A stretch of 64,000 nucleotides of DNA from Streptomyces sp. YPW6 (GTDB lineage: Bacteria > Actinomycetota > Actinomycetes > Streptomycetales > Streptomycetaceae). The notes under the pieces were generated by a model. It did not search any database. It was not told where the DNA came from and saw only the letters and a program-made list of their open reading frames with translations. Positions 50,064 through 57,977 of this stretch are shown in pieces (position 1 is the stretch's first letter; the number at the start of each line of letters is the position of its first letter). The position numbers and the translations under genes were made by a program. The DNA is taken from assembly GCF_018866325.1 (NCBI RefSeq), contig NZ_CP076457.1:5243001-5307000 (forward strand). Reading direction: 5' to 3'.

Positions 50064-50818
50064 CGACCTCCGCTCTCGGATCCCGGGCCCTTGCCTACGA
50101 GTGGATCAAATTCCGCAGTGTGCGCTCCACGGTGTGGACGACGGTGGCGACCGCCGTACTCCCCGTGCTGGGCGCGGTGTTCGTCGCCACGACCGGGAGC
50201 CTCCAGCCCGACGACACGGTCCTGGGCGGCAGCCTCACGCTCTCCGTCGTCGCCCAGATGCTCGCGGCGGTGGTGGGCGTGCTGGTGGTGACGGGGGAGT
50301 ACAGCAGCGGCACCATCCGGACGACGTTCGCGGCCCGCCCCCGCCGCTCCACGGTCCTCGCCGCCAAGGCCGCGCTGGTGGCGGGCGTGATGTACGTCCT
50401 CGCCCTGGCCTCCTGCACGCTCGCCTACCTCGTCGGGGACGCCCTGCTGCCCGAGGGCCGCTACGCGCAGGGCGAGCCGCTGCCCGCCCTGTTCGGGATC
50501 GCCGCGTCCTTCGCGGTGGCCGCCGTGCTGGGCCTGGCCGTCGGCACCCTCGTACGCCATTCCGCCGGAGCGGTCACCACGGTGATCGGCCTGCTGCTCC
50601 TGCCGTCTCTGTTCGGCCCGCTGCTCGGTGACGCGGAGCGCTGGATCGCCGGCCTCTCCCCGACAGCCGCTCTGGAGAAGCTCACCCAGACCTCGGACGC
50701 CGCCGCCGACGCGGTGGGCAGCCTGGGCCCCTGGCCCTCCCTGCTCCTGGTCGCCGCGTACACCGCGGCGCTCACGCTCGGGGCGCTCGTGCTGCTCCGG
50801 CGCCGGGATGTGCGGTGA
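50060..50818 (+). CDS. ABC-2 type permease
   Basis: 252 residues; ATGA overlap with the ATPase gene. N-terminal LAYEWIKFRSVRSTVWT is the amphipathic segment typical of ABC-2 permeases. Six TMs follow, including VVAQMLAAVVGVLVVTGEYSSGTIRTTFAARPRRSTVLAAK with the conserved GEYSSGTIR. It ends VLLRRRDVR. It exports an unknown compound with the ATPase. A bidirectional terminator at 50884-50904 separates it from the tRNA. Confidence 0.93.
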   Translation: MTTSALGSRALAYEWIKFRSVRSTVWTTVATAVLPVLGAVFVATTGSLQPDDTVLGGSLTLSVVAQMLAAVVGVLVVTGEYSSGTIRTTFAARPRRSTVLAAKAALVAGVMYVLALASCTLAYLVGDALLPEGRYAQGEPLPALFGIAASFAVAAVLGLAVGTLVRHSAGAVTTVIGLLLLPSLFGPLLGDAERWIAGLSPTAALEKLTQTSDAAADAVGSLGPWPSLLLVAAYTAALTLGALVLLRRRDVR

Positions 50819-50883
50819 GGCCGGGCTCATCGCTTACGCCGTCATGACGCCGGGCCCGCTACCGTCCCCCTGACCGACGAAAG

Positions 50884-50904
50884 GCCCTCCTGGGCGGAGG
50901 GCCT
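50884..50904. terminator. Bidirectional terminator between permease and tRNA genes
   Basis: GGCCCTCC-TGGGC-GGAGGGCC, perfect 8-bp stem. On the minus strand it is followed by TTTCG, so it can serve as a Rho-independent terminator for the tRNA. Confidence 0.8.
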
Positions 50905-50924
50905 CACGGTCGTGCGCTCGGTGC

Positions 50925-50997
50925 GCCCCCGGCAGGACTCGAACCTGCGGCCAAGCGCTTAGAAGGCGCCTGCTCTATCCACTGAGCTACGGGGGCC
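50925..50997 (-). tRNA. tRNA-Arg (anticodon TCT)
   Basis: The minus strand folds as a standard cloverleaf: acceptor GCCCCCG/CGGGGGC with discriminator G, D arm TAGCTCAGTGGATAGAGCA, anticodon loop CTTCTAA (TCT, reading AGA/AGG), and T arm with GGTTCGAGTCC. CCA is not fully encoded. AGA is rare here, so this is a minor-codon tRNA. It is flanked downstream by the terminator at 50884-50904. No integrase or att duplication was seen. Confidence 0.95.
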
Positions 50998-51063
50998 GGG
51001 AGTCCTGATCGGTGGTTCCGTGGCCGTGCCGGGACAAGGATAGGGCTCCGATCCCCTGGACCC

Positions 51064-51111
51064 GGTTGCTTCACCTGCGTGGCACGATGTGGAGGTTCAG
51101 TGAAGCGAACC
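51064..51111. promoter_or_regulatory. Imperfect inverted repeat upstream of dynA
   Basis: GGTTGCTTCAC (51064-51074) and GTGAAGCGAACC (51100-51111) are inverted repeats with one extra base, 25 bp apart, about 200 bp before dynA. CCGATAA (51110-51116) resembles the -10 of the sporulation sigma factor WhiG, but no TAAA -35 lies at the right distance. It may be a site for a developmental regulator. Confidence 0.4.
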
Positions 51112-51302
51112 GATAATCGCAGGTAGGTGCGATTCCCGCAGCGCTTTTCGCGCGCTCTGCGCCGGGTGTTGTGCAGTCGTTATGCCCCTGCCCCACTCGT
51201 CCCCTCTGTCCTGACTCTGTCCAGAGGGTGGAACCGCCGCGCAGAGGGGTCTATACGCTTCAAAAAGGCTTCAAAATTGGGCATTCTTCGCATGTGGTGA
51301 CC

Positions 51303-52946
51303 ATGGACGTACGGCCTCAGCTCATCGACGCACTTTCCGCCCTGCGCGACCGTGTCGCCGCCGTGCGTCTCCCCCTGCCCCTGCCCGGGGCCGAACGCGC
51401 CCGGCAGACCAGGGTCGAACTCCTCGCCCAGCTCGACGACTACCTCCTGCCACGCCTCAAGGATCCCGAGGCGCCACTCCTCGCCGTCATCGGAGGATCC
51501 ACCGGGGCCGGGAAGTCCACCCTGGTCAACTCGCTGGTGGGGTGCCGGGTCAGCGAGGCCGGGGTGCTGCGGCCCACCACCCGGACCCCGGTGCTGGTCT
51601 GCCACCCGGACGACCACCACTGGTTCGCCGGGGTGCGGGTACTGCCGCAGCTCACCCGGATCTGGCTGCCGCCGGGGCAGGCCCCCGACCCCGACGGTCT
51701 CGACGAGCTCGCCGCGAGCGGGGAGGACGGAGAGGCGGCCCTGCGGGTGGAGACCGCCGTCAGCCTGCCCCGCGGGCTCGCGCTCCTCGACGCGCCCGAC
51801 ATCGACTCACTCGTCGTCCGCAACCGGGTCCTCGCCGCCGAACTCATCTGCGCCGCCGACGTCTGGGTCATGGTCACCACCGCCTCGCGCTACGCCGACG
51901 CCGTGCCCTGGCACCTGCTGCGTACCGCGAAGGAGTACGACGCCGCCCTCGTCACCGTGCTCGACCGGGTGCCCCACCAGGTGATCGCCGAGGTCTCCCG
52001 GCAGTACGCGGCCCTGCTGACCCGGTCCGGACTCGGGGACGTACCCCGCTTCACCATCCCCGAGCTGCCCGAGTCCACCGGCGGTGGCAGCGGACTGCTC
52101 CCCACCAGCGCCGTCGCCCCGCTGCGTGCCTGGCTCGCCCACCGCGCCCAGGACCCCGCCGCGCGGCAGCAGGCGGTGGGACGTACCGCCTCCGGCGTCA
52201 TCGAGTCGCTCAACGTGCGGATGCCCGCCCTGGCCTCCGCCGTCGCCGCCCAGTACGCCGCCTCCGTACGCCTCACCGCCGCGGTCGACGAGGCGTACGG
52301 CAAGGAAGCCGGCCGGGTCCGCCGCCGGCTGAAGAACGGGGCGGTGCTCTCCGGGGACGCGCGGACCCGGTGGCGCGGCTACCCCCTCTACAGCTCGCCC
52401 GAGGAACTCCTCGACGCCCTCGTCGACAGCCTGGTGGCCCTGCTCCAGTGCTCGGTCTCCGCCGCCGACGAGCAGATCCGCACCCACTGGCGCCGCGAAC
52501 CGGCCGGGGCGCTCTTCCGGTTCCAGGACGCCGGACGGGACGCCGGGGGCTGGGGGCCCGCCGAGGACGTCGAAGGGCGGATCGCCGTCGCCGTACGCCG
52601 GTGGCGCCGGGTCCTCGAAGAGCTCGCCGAGGAGGAGGTGCGCCAGCTCGACCGCAGTGTGGCGCCCGCCCCCGAGAACGTCGCAGCGCTCCTCGCGGCC
52701 GCCCTGCTCGGCGGCCGGCGCGCCCGTGCGGCGGGGGAGCAGCTCGCCGAACGCATCGGAGCCCAGAGCGCCCTGCGCCTCCGTGACAAGGGCGGCGAGC
52801 TGCTGACGAGCTCCCTCGACCAGATCCTCGGCGCCGAGCGTGAACGCCGCCTCGCCCCGCTCGACGCGCTCGACGTCGCCCCCGAACCCCAGGCCGAACT
52901 GATCGCCGCGCTTTCCGTACTGCAGAAGGAGAGGTGGCAGCGATGA
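51303..52946 (+). CDS. dynA: Dynamin-like GTPase DynA
   Basis: 547 residues from ATG 51303 (start uncertain; GTG codons lie just upstream and the SD is weak). P-loop VIGGSTGAGKSTLVNSL (about 62-78), switch I Thr region RPTTRTPVLV, G3 LLDAPDIDS (about 162), and a long helical remainder with coiled character (VRRWRRVLEELAEEEVRQLD). Streptomyces has a DynA/DynB pair of dynamin-like proteins that stabilise FtsZ rings at sporulation septa. Gene order dynA-dynB-ssbB here fits that locus. The stop overlaps the dynB ATG by 4 bp. Confidence 0.88.
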   Translation: MDVRPQLIDALSALRDRVAAVRLPLPLPGAERARQTRVELLAQLDDYLLPRLKDPEAPLLAVIGGSTGAGKSTLVNSLVGCRVSEAGVLRPTTRTPVLVCHPDDHHWFAGVRVLPQLTRIWLPPGQAPDPDGLDELAASGEDGEAALRVETAVSLPRGLALLDAPDIDSLVVRNRVLAAELICAADVWVMVTTASRYADAVPWHLLRTAKEYDAALVTVLDRVPHQVIAEVSRQYAALLTRSGLGDVPRFTIPELPESTGGGSGLLPTSAVAPLRAWLAHRAQDPAARQQAVGRTASGVIESLNVRMPALASAVAAQYAASVRLTAAVDEAYGKEAGRVRRRLKNGAVLSGDARTRWRGYPLYSSPEELLDALVDSLVALLQCSVSAADEQIRTHWRREPAGALFRFQDAGRDAGGWGPAEDVEGRIAVAVRRWRRVLEELAEEEVRQLDRSVAPAPENVAALLAAALLGGRRARAAGEQLAERIGAQSALRLRDKGGELLTSSLDQILGAERERRLAPLDALDVAPEPQAELIAALSVLQKERWQR

Positions 52947-54802
52947 CTGCCGTCACGGACGAGGACCACGGCAAGGGGAAGGCCGACAGCGCGGCGAAGC
53001 CGGACGGACGCGAGAACGGCCGCTGGGACGACGGGCTCATCGCCCGGCGCGCGGCGGCGGCCGAGGCACGCGAAGCGGCGGAAACCGCGCCGCACGCCCC
53101 CGCCGACGACACGGAGCCGCAGGTCGAGGCGTACGCCGCCGCCGAGGGACCGCTGCCCACCCGGCTCGACGCCCTGCGCGAACTCGTCGGACTCTCCCGC
53201 GCCCGGCTCGACCGGGACACGCTCGCCGAGGCGGGCCGCGTCCTGGACGAGGCGGCGGCCAGGCAGCGGCTCTCCTCCCGGCACACGGTCATCGCCGTCG
53301 CCGGAGCCACCGGCAGCGGGAAGTCGACCCTGTTCAACGCGCTCGCCGGGGCCCCGATCTCCGACACCGGGCTGCGTCGGCCCACCACCTCCCAGCCCAT
53401 CGCGTGCAGCTGGACCGACGGGGCGGCGGGACTGCTGGACCGGCTCGCCGTCCCCGGGCGGCTGCGGCGCAGGCCCCACCCGGGGCCCGCCGCGTCCGAC
53501 GAGGCGCTCCAGGGGCTCGTCCTGGTCGACCTGCCCGACCACGACTCGGCGGCCACCGAGCACCGCGACCAGGTGGACCGGGTCCTGGCCCTGGTCGACG
53601 CGGTGATCTGGGTCGTCGACCCGGAGAAGTACGCCGACGCCGCTCTCCACGAGCGCTACCTGCGCCCGCTGGCCGGACACGCGGAGGTCACCTTCGTCGT
53701 CCTCAACCAGACCGACCGGCTGCCCGGCGAGGCCGCCGACCTCGTCCTCGACGACCTCCGCCGCCTCCTCGACGAGGACGGCATCGCGCTCGGCGAGCAC
53801 GGCGAGCCCGGCGCCACCGTCATGTCCCTGTCCGCGCTCACCGGCGACGGAGTCCCCGAACTCCGCGAGATGGTCGGCCGGTTCGTCTCGGACCGCACCG
53901 CCGCCACCCGCCGTCTCTCCGCCGACGTGGACGCGGCGGCGGCCCGGCTGCGCACGGTGTACGTGGCCGAGGGGCGGCCCGGTCTGGGGGAGCGGGCGCG
54001 GGAGGAGTTCACCGACCGGCTGGCCGAGGCCGTCGGCGCGGCCGCCGCCGGACAGGCCGCCGAGCGGGAGTGGCGCCGCAACGCGAGCCGGGCCTGCGGG
54101 ACACCGTGGCTGCGGCTCTGGCGCTGGTACGAGAACCGGGGCCTGCCCGGCAGCCTGGACCGGATGAGCCAGGCGCTCACCCCGCCCGAGGAGGAGCTGA
54201 CGGCCCGGCAGCGGGTCGAGCAGGCGGTCCGGATCGTCGCGGACGACGCCGCGGACGGGCTGCCCGGACCCTGGGCGCAGGCGGTGCGCGAAGCCGCGTC
54301 CACCGGTGCGCAGGGGCTGCCCGAGGCGCTGGACGAACTGGCGCTCCAGGCCGGGGCCCCCGGTGCGTCCAAACGGGGCGGCGGGACGGAGACGGGGAAG
54401 AGCGCGGTCCCCCAGCTCGGCGGGCGGCCGCCCAGGCCGCCCCGGCCGAAGTGGTGGCCGGCGGCGGTGCTGGCCCAGGCGTCGATGACGCTCCTGCAGG
54501 TCTTCGGCGGCCTGTGGCTGGTCGGCCAGATCGTCGGCGTCCTGGAGCCGGGGCTCGTCACCCCCGCGCTCATCATGCTGGCCGGGGTCGTCGGCGGCCC
54601 GCTCGTCGAGTGGGCCTGTGCCGCGGCCATCCGGGGACCGGCCAGACGGTACGGGCAGGACGCCGAGCGGCGGCTGCGCGAGGCCGCGGCCGGCTGCGGC
54701 CGGGCCAGGGTCCTGGACCCGGTCGCGGCCGAGCTGGTGCGCTACCGGGAAGTGCGTGAGCGGTACGTGACGGTGACGAAGTTTTCCACAACCGGCCGGT
54801 AG
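52943..54802 (+). CDS. dynB: Dynamin-like GTPase DynB with two membrane segments
   Basis: 619 residues; ATG overlaps the dynA stop. An acidic N-terminal tail (about 60 residues) precedes the GTPase: P-loop VAGATGSGKSTLFNAL (about 119-134), RRPTTSQPIA, G3 LVDLPDHDSA, G4 VLNQTDRLPG. Helical stalk regions follow. Two adjacent hydrophobic segments (AAVLAQASMTLLQVFGGLWLVGQIVGVL and LVTPALIMLAGVVGGPLVEWA, about 510-560) form a membrane hairpin. With DynA it probably remodels membranes or anchors Z-rings during sporulation septation. Confidence 0.88.
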   Translation: MTAVTDEDHGKGKADSAAKPDGRENGRWDDGLIARRAAAAEAREAAETAPHAPADDTEPQVEAYAAAEGPLPTRLDALRELVGLSRARLDRDTLAEAGRVLDEAAARQRLSSRHTVIAVAGATGSGKSTLFNALAGAPISDTGLRRPTTSQPIACSWTDGAAGLLDRLAVPGRLRRRPHPGPAASDEALQGLVLVDLPDHDSAATEHRDQVDRVLALVDAVIWVVDPEKYADAALHERYLRPLAGHAEVTFVVLNQTDRLPGEAADLVLDDLRRLLDEDGIALGEHGEPGATVMSLSALTGDGVPELREMVGRFVSDRTAATRRLSADVDAAAARLRTVYVAEGRPGLGERAREEFTDRLAEAVGAAAAGQAAEREWRRNASRACGTPWLRLWRWYENRGLPGSLDRMSQALTPPEEELTARQRVEQAVRIVADDAADGLPGPWAQAVREAASTGAQGLPEALDELALQAGAPGASKRGGGTETGKSAVPQLGGRPPRPPRPKWWPAAVLAQASMTLLQVFGGLWLVGQIVGVLEPGLVTPALIMLAGVVGGPLVEWACAAAIRGPARRYGQDAERRLREAAAGCGRARVLDPVAAELVRYREVRERYVTVTKFSTTGR

Positions 54803-54954
54803 TCCACAGGCCCCGACGCGATTCCTTTCCGGCGCCCACCATGGAGTGCGTACGGCACCGCCGTACTTCCGTACGACGGGGTGTGGGCGGTGCGGTGCGG
54901 CACGAGATGCGGCACGGCGAGGAAGACAGGAAGACAAGGAAAGCGGGGCGGGAA

Positions 54955-55416
54955 ATGAACGAGACCCTGGTGACCCTGGTGGGCAACGCGGCGACCGCGG
55001 TGGACTTCCGGGAGACGGCCACCGGAGGAATGGCGCGATTCCGTTTCGCGGTCACACCGCGCCGCTGGGACCGCGGGAAACAGCTCTGGGCCGACGGCCG
55101 CACCAGCTTCTACACCGTCTGGTCCTGGCGGACGCTCGCCGCGAATCTCGCGGCCTCCGTTTCGGTCGGAGAACCCCTGGTCGTGCACGGCAGGTTGAAA
55201 ATCCGTGAGGAGGAACAGGCTGGTCAGCGCCGGACGTTCGTCGACGTCGAGGCGGTCGCCGTCGGCCACGACCTGGGCCGGGGCACGGCCGCGTTCCGCC
55301 GAATGCCCCGGATGGAACCGCAGCTGACGGAGCGTCCGGAGCGCGTCACGGAAGGCGACACGGGGGAGCCGCCCAATGAGCGGGAAGAGGTCGGCGCAAT
55401 GGCCGCGGTGTCCTGA
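54955..55416 (+). CDS. ssbB: Single-stranded DNA-binding protein SsbB-type
   Basis: 153 residues from ATG 54955 (GGGGCGGGAA upstream). OB fold: MNETLVTLVGNAATAVDFRETATGG, ARFRFAVTPRRWDRGKQLWAD, TSFYTVWSWRTLAANLAASVSVGEPLVVHGRLKIRE, DVEAVAVGHDLGRGTAAF. It lacks the long Gly/Pro-rich linker and acidic DFxDDIPF tip of the main SsbA, which marks the SsbB paralogue. In S. coelicolor SsbB acts in chromosome segregation during sporulation. Its place directly after dynAB fits a developmental locus. Confidence 0.9.
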   Translation: MNETLVTLVGNAATAVDFRETATGGMARFRFAVTPRRWDRGKQLWADGRTSFYTVWSWRTLAANLAASVSVGEPLVVHGRLKIREEEQAGQRRTFVDVEAVAVGHDLGRGTAAFRRMPRMEPQLTERPERVTEGDTGEPPNEREEVGAMAAVS

Positions 55417-55613
55417 AGAGGCTGTTCGTGACGCGTCCGGACGGCAGCCCGCGATAACGATTCCGATTCGGAATGGTTGGCGAAGGGCGGTACGGGGGAT
55501 CGCCCTCCGCCCGTTCCTTAGGATTCCCAGTGCTCACGGGTCACTTGAGTCTGCTGGCGAGGCATTCCCCACGCGCGCACCATGTGCAAGGGCCTCGCCC
55601 GGAGGGGAATTCT

Positions 55614-57104
55614 GTGTTTTCTGCGCCTTCAGCGTCCGCCGCGTCGTCCAGTACGGCAGGAGCGGACCCCGGCCGCGGGATCCTCCGCCCGGTCGCCGCG
55701 CTGCTGCTCTCCGGTCTCGTCGCGGCCGCCGCGCTCGTCGGCGCCGGACCGGCGGCTGCCGACGACTCCAGCCGGCACCACGGCGGAGCGGCCGCGGTGC
55801 TCGACGGACTGAAGACCTTCGACAGCGCCGTGCTCCGCATCGCGGGGGAGGGCGGCGCGCCCGACCGGACCCAGGAACTGCCCGCCGGACTGTTCGAGAT
55901 GACCGTGGACGGCGGCGGCAAGCTCAAGACCTACTGCATCGACCTCCACAACCCCACCCAGGACCAGGCGAAGTACCTGGAGACCCCCTGGGCCGAGACC
56001 TCCCTCGGCACCAACCGGAACGCCGGGAAGATCCGCTGGATCCTCCAGAACTCCTACCCCCAGGTCGACGACCTGGCCGCGCTCGCCGAGGCGGCCGGCA
56101 CCGGTCCGCTGACGGAGCGGACCGCCGCGGCGGGGACCCAGGTCGCCATCTGGCGCTACTCGGACGACGCCGACGTCACCGCGTCCGACAAGCAGGCGGA
56201 GAAGCTCGCCGACTGGCTGCAGCGCAGCGCACGCCGGGAGAAGGAGCCCCGCACCTCGCTGACCCTGGAGCCGGCCGCCGTCTCCGGCCGGGCCGGGGAA
56301 CTGCTCGGTCCGGTGACCGTGCGCACCGCCGCGGACCAGGTCTCGGTGTCGCCCCCGGTGGACGCGGCCGCCAGCGGGATCCAGGTCACCGACAAGAAGG
56401 GCACCCCGGTCACCGAGGCGTCCGACGGGGACCGCCTCTTCTTCTCCGTGCCGAAGGACACCGCCGACGGCACCGCGTCCCTGGCGGCCCAGGCCACCAC
56501 CTCCGTGCCGGTCGGCAGGGCCTTCGCCGGGACGGGCCGCACCCAGACCCAGATCCTGGCCGGTTCCAGCGAGTCGACCGTCTCCGCGCGGGCCACCTCC
56601 ACCTGGGCCGAGTCCGGAGCCGCCCCGGCGGTGACCGCACGGAAGAACTGCGCGAAGGGCGGGGTGGACGTCACTGCCGTCAACCGGGGCGACGAGCCGT
56701 TCACCTTCGAGCTGGCCGGCGAGGAGCACACCGTCGCCGCGGGGGCGACCGGCACGGTCACCGTCCCCGTCGCCGAGGACCAGGCGTACGACGTCACCGT
56801 CACCGGCCCCGCCGGGTTCAGCCGCACTTTCACCGGCGTGCTGGACTGCGCCACCAGCGGCAGTGTCCTGGAGGAGGGAGAGGATGCGGGCGGCGCGGGC
56901 AACGACGTCGGCACGCGGAGCGCCGAGCGGTCCGTCCCGGCCACGACCGGCTCCGCCTCCTCGGGGCTGGAGGGCGACCTCGCCGCCACGGGGGGCTCCA
57001 GCGCCACCCCGATGCTCGCCGCCGTCGCCATCGGCCTGCTCGTCGTGGGAGGCGCCGCGGTCTTCGTCCTCCGCCGGAAGAAGCCGGGCGCCGACGGTGA
57101 GTGA
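55614..57104 (+). CDS. Cys-Gln thioester-domain surface protein with LAxTG sortase signal
   Basis: 496 residues from GTG 55614 (GGAGGGGAATTCT upstream). A signal peptide (PVAALLLSGLVAAAALVGAGPAAADD) is followed by a thioester domain: Cys in KTYCIDLHNPTQ (about 106) and Gln in GTQVAIWRYSDD (about 176), the pair that forms the internal thioester. Two Ig/collagen-binding-like beta regions follow. The C-terminus has the sortase motif LAATG, a TM (LAAVAIGLLVVGGAAVFVL) and RRKKPG, as in class E sortase substrates. It probably attaches covalently to a host, substrate or hyphal surface. Confidence 0.92.
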   Translation: MFSAPSASAASSSTAGADPGRGILRPVAALLLSGLVAAAALVGAGPAAADDSSRHHGGAAAVLDGLKTFDSAVLRIAGEGGAPDRTQELPAGLFEMTVDGGGKLKTYCIDLHNPTQDQAKYLETPWAETSLGTNRNAGKIRWILQNSYPQVDDLAALAEAAGTGPLTERTAAAGTQVAIWRYSDDADVTASDKQAEKLADWLQRSARREKEPRTSLTLEPAAVSGRAGELLGPVTVRTAADQVSVSPPVDAAASGIQVTDKKGTPVTEASDGDRLFFSVPKDTADGTASLAAQATTSVPVGRAFAGTGRTQTQILAGSSESTVSARATSTWAESGAAPAVTARKNCAKGGVDVTAVNRGDEPFTFELAGEEHTVAAGATGTVTVPVAEDQAYDVTVTGPAGFSRTFTGVLDCATSGSVLEEGEDAGGAGNDVGTRSAERSVPATTGSASSGLEGDLAATGGSSATPMLAAVAIGLLVVGGAAVFVLRRKKPGADGE

Positions 57105-57139
57105 GTGAGCCCGCGCGGAAGGTGATTCCGTTCGCCGTG

Positions 57140-57766
57140 TCAGGCGGCGGGGGTGGTCTCCGGGCCGTCGGGCGGGAGAGAGGGAAGCGGCGGAGGGCCG
57201 ATCCGCTGCCCTCCGTCGTCATCGTTCCTCGCCCCGAGGTCGGCGCGCATCGCGGCACGCATCCTCTCCCATCGCTCCCACAGGTGATCGAAGTCCGACC
57301 GCAGGCCTTCGAAGGACCCGTCCGGGTCGGGAGTCCCCTCGTCGAGGGACATGACCCGGCGGTACACCTCCGACAGTGCCGCTGTCATCCCGTCCAGCTC
57401 GGCCAGAACCGCCGCGGAGGCGATCAGCTGAGCCTGTGCGAAGGTCGCGTGATGATCGCGTCGGGCCTCCTCGACCCGCTCCCGCACCTCTGGTGTCACC
57501 GTCCCCTTCTGGAGGGTCCACAGGAGGTCCATGAGGTGCGTTCGATAGCGCCGGAACGACGCGTTGACCTGCATGTACCCGTCGCGTCGGCGGCTCAGTT
57601 CAGCCACCTGCTGCTCGCGCCGCCACTGCGCCTGCGCCGACAGCTGCTGACGATCGAACTGCTCCGCCTGCACGCGGGCCAGGAGGCGGTGCGACAGGAC
57701 GGAGGCGATGAGCGTGCCGGTGACGCCGACGACCGCGGCAGCCAAACCGATGAGAGCACTTCCCAT
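57140..57766 (-). CDS. Membrane-anchored helical protein of unknown function
   Basis: 208 residues; ATG 57766 after GGGGGGAG. One N-terminal TM (LIGLAAAVVGVTGTLIASVLS, about 5-25) is followed by a long helical, partly coiled-coil cytoplasmic part (RLLARVQAEQFDRQQLSAQAQWRREQQVAELSRRRDGY). FRRYRTHLMDLLWTL and a helical bundle follow, ending in a Pro-rich tail. Small Streptomyces proteins of this build are common; function unknown. Confidence 0.75.
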   Translation of the reverse strand: MGSALIGLAAAVVGVTGTLIASVLSHRLLARVQAEQFDRQQLSAQAQWRREQQVAELSRRRDGYMQVNASFRRYRTHLMDLLWTLQKGTVTPEVRERVEEARRDHHATFAQAQLIASAAVLAELDGMTAALSEVYRRVMSLDEGTPDPDGSFEGLRSDFDHLWERWERMRAAMRADLGARNDDDGGQRIGPPPLPSLPPDGPETTPAA

Positions 57767-57977
57767 GGAGCTCCCCCCGGGGCCGGCTGGGACAACCACG
57801 TCGTCGCCATTCTTCCCGCGACGCGGCGGCTACAACCGGTGACATTCGGCTGGGAGTCCGTACCGCGAGGTTGGCTGCTCAGGGGCCTCCGGCGAGGACG
57901 GGTTTCCTTCCGGAGGTGGACGTCAGGCAAGATGGGGTGTATCTGCCCACACCTCTACTGCTGCCGGACGGTTTCTC

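Noticed and set aside
50925..50997. tRNA-Arg as an integration site of a mobile element
   Set aside because: No integrase gene and no direct repeat of the tRNA 3' end in the window; the neighbouring dynAB-ssbB genes are core genes.
51110..51116. CCGATAA as a WhiG (sporulation sigma) -10 element
   Set aside because: The matching TAAA -35 is absent at the required distance, so it is only noted as a resemblance.
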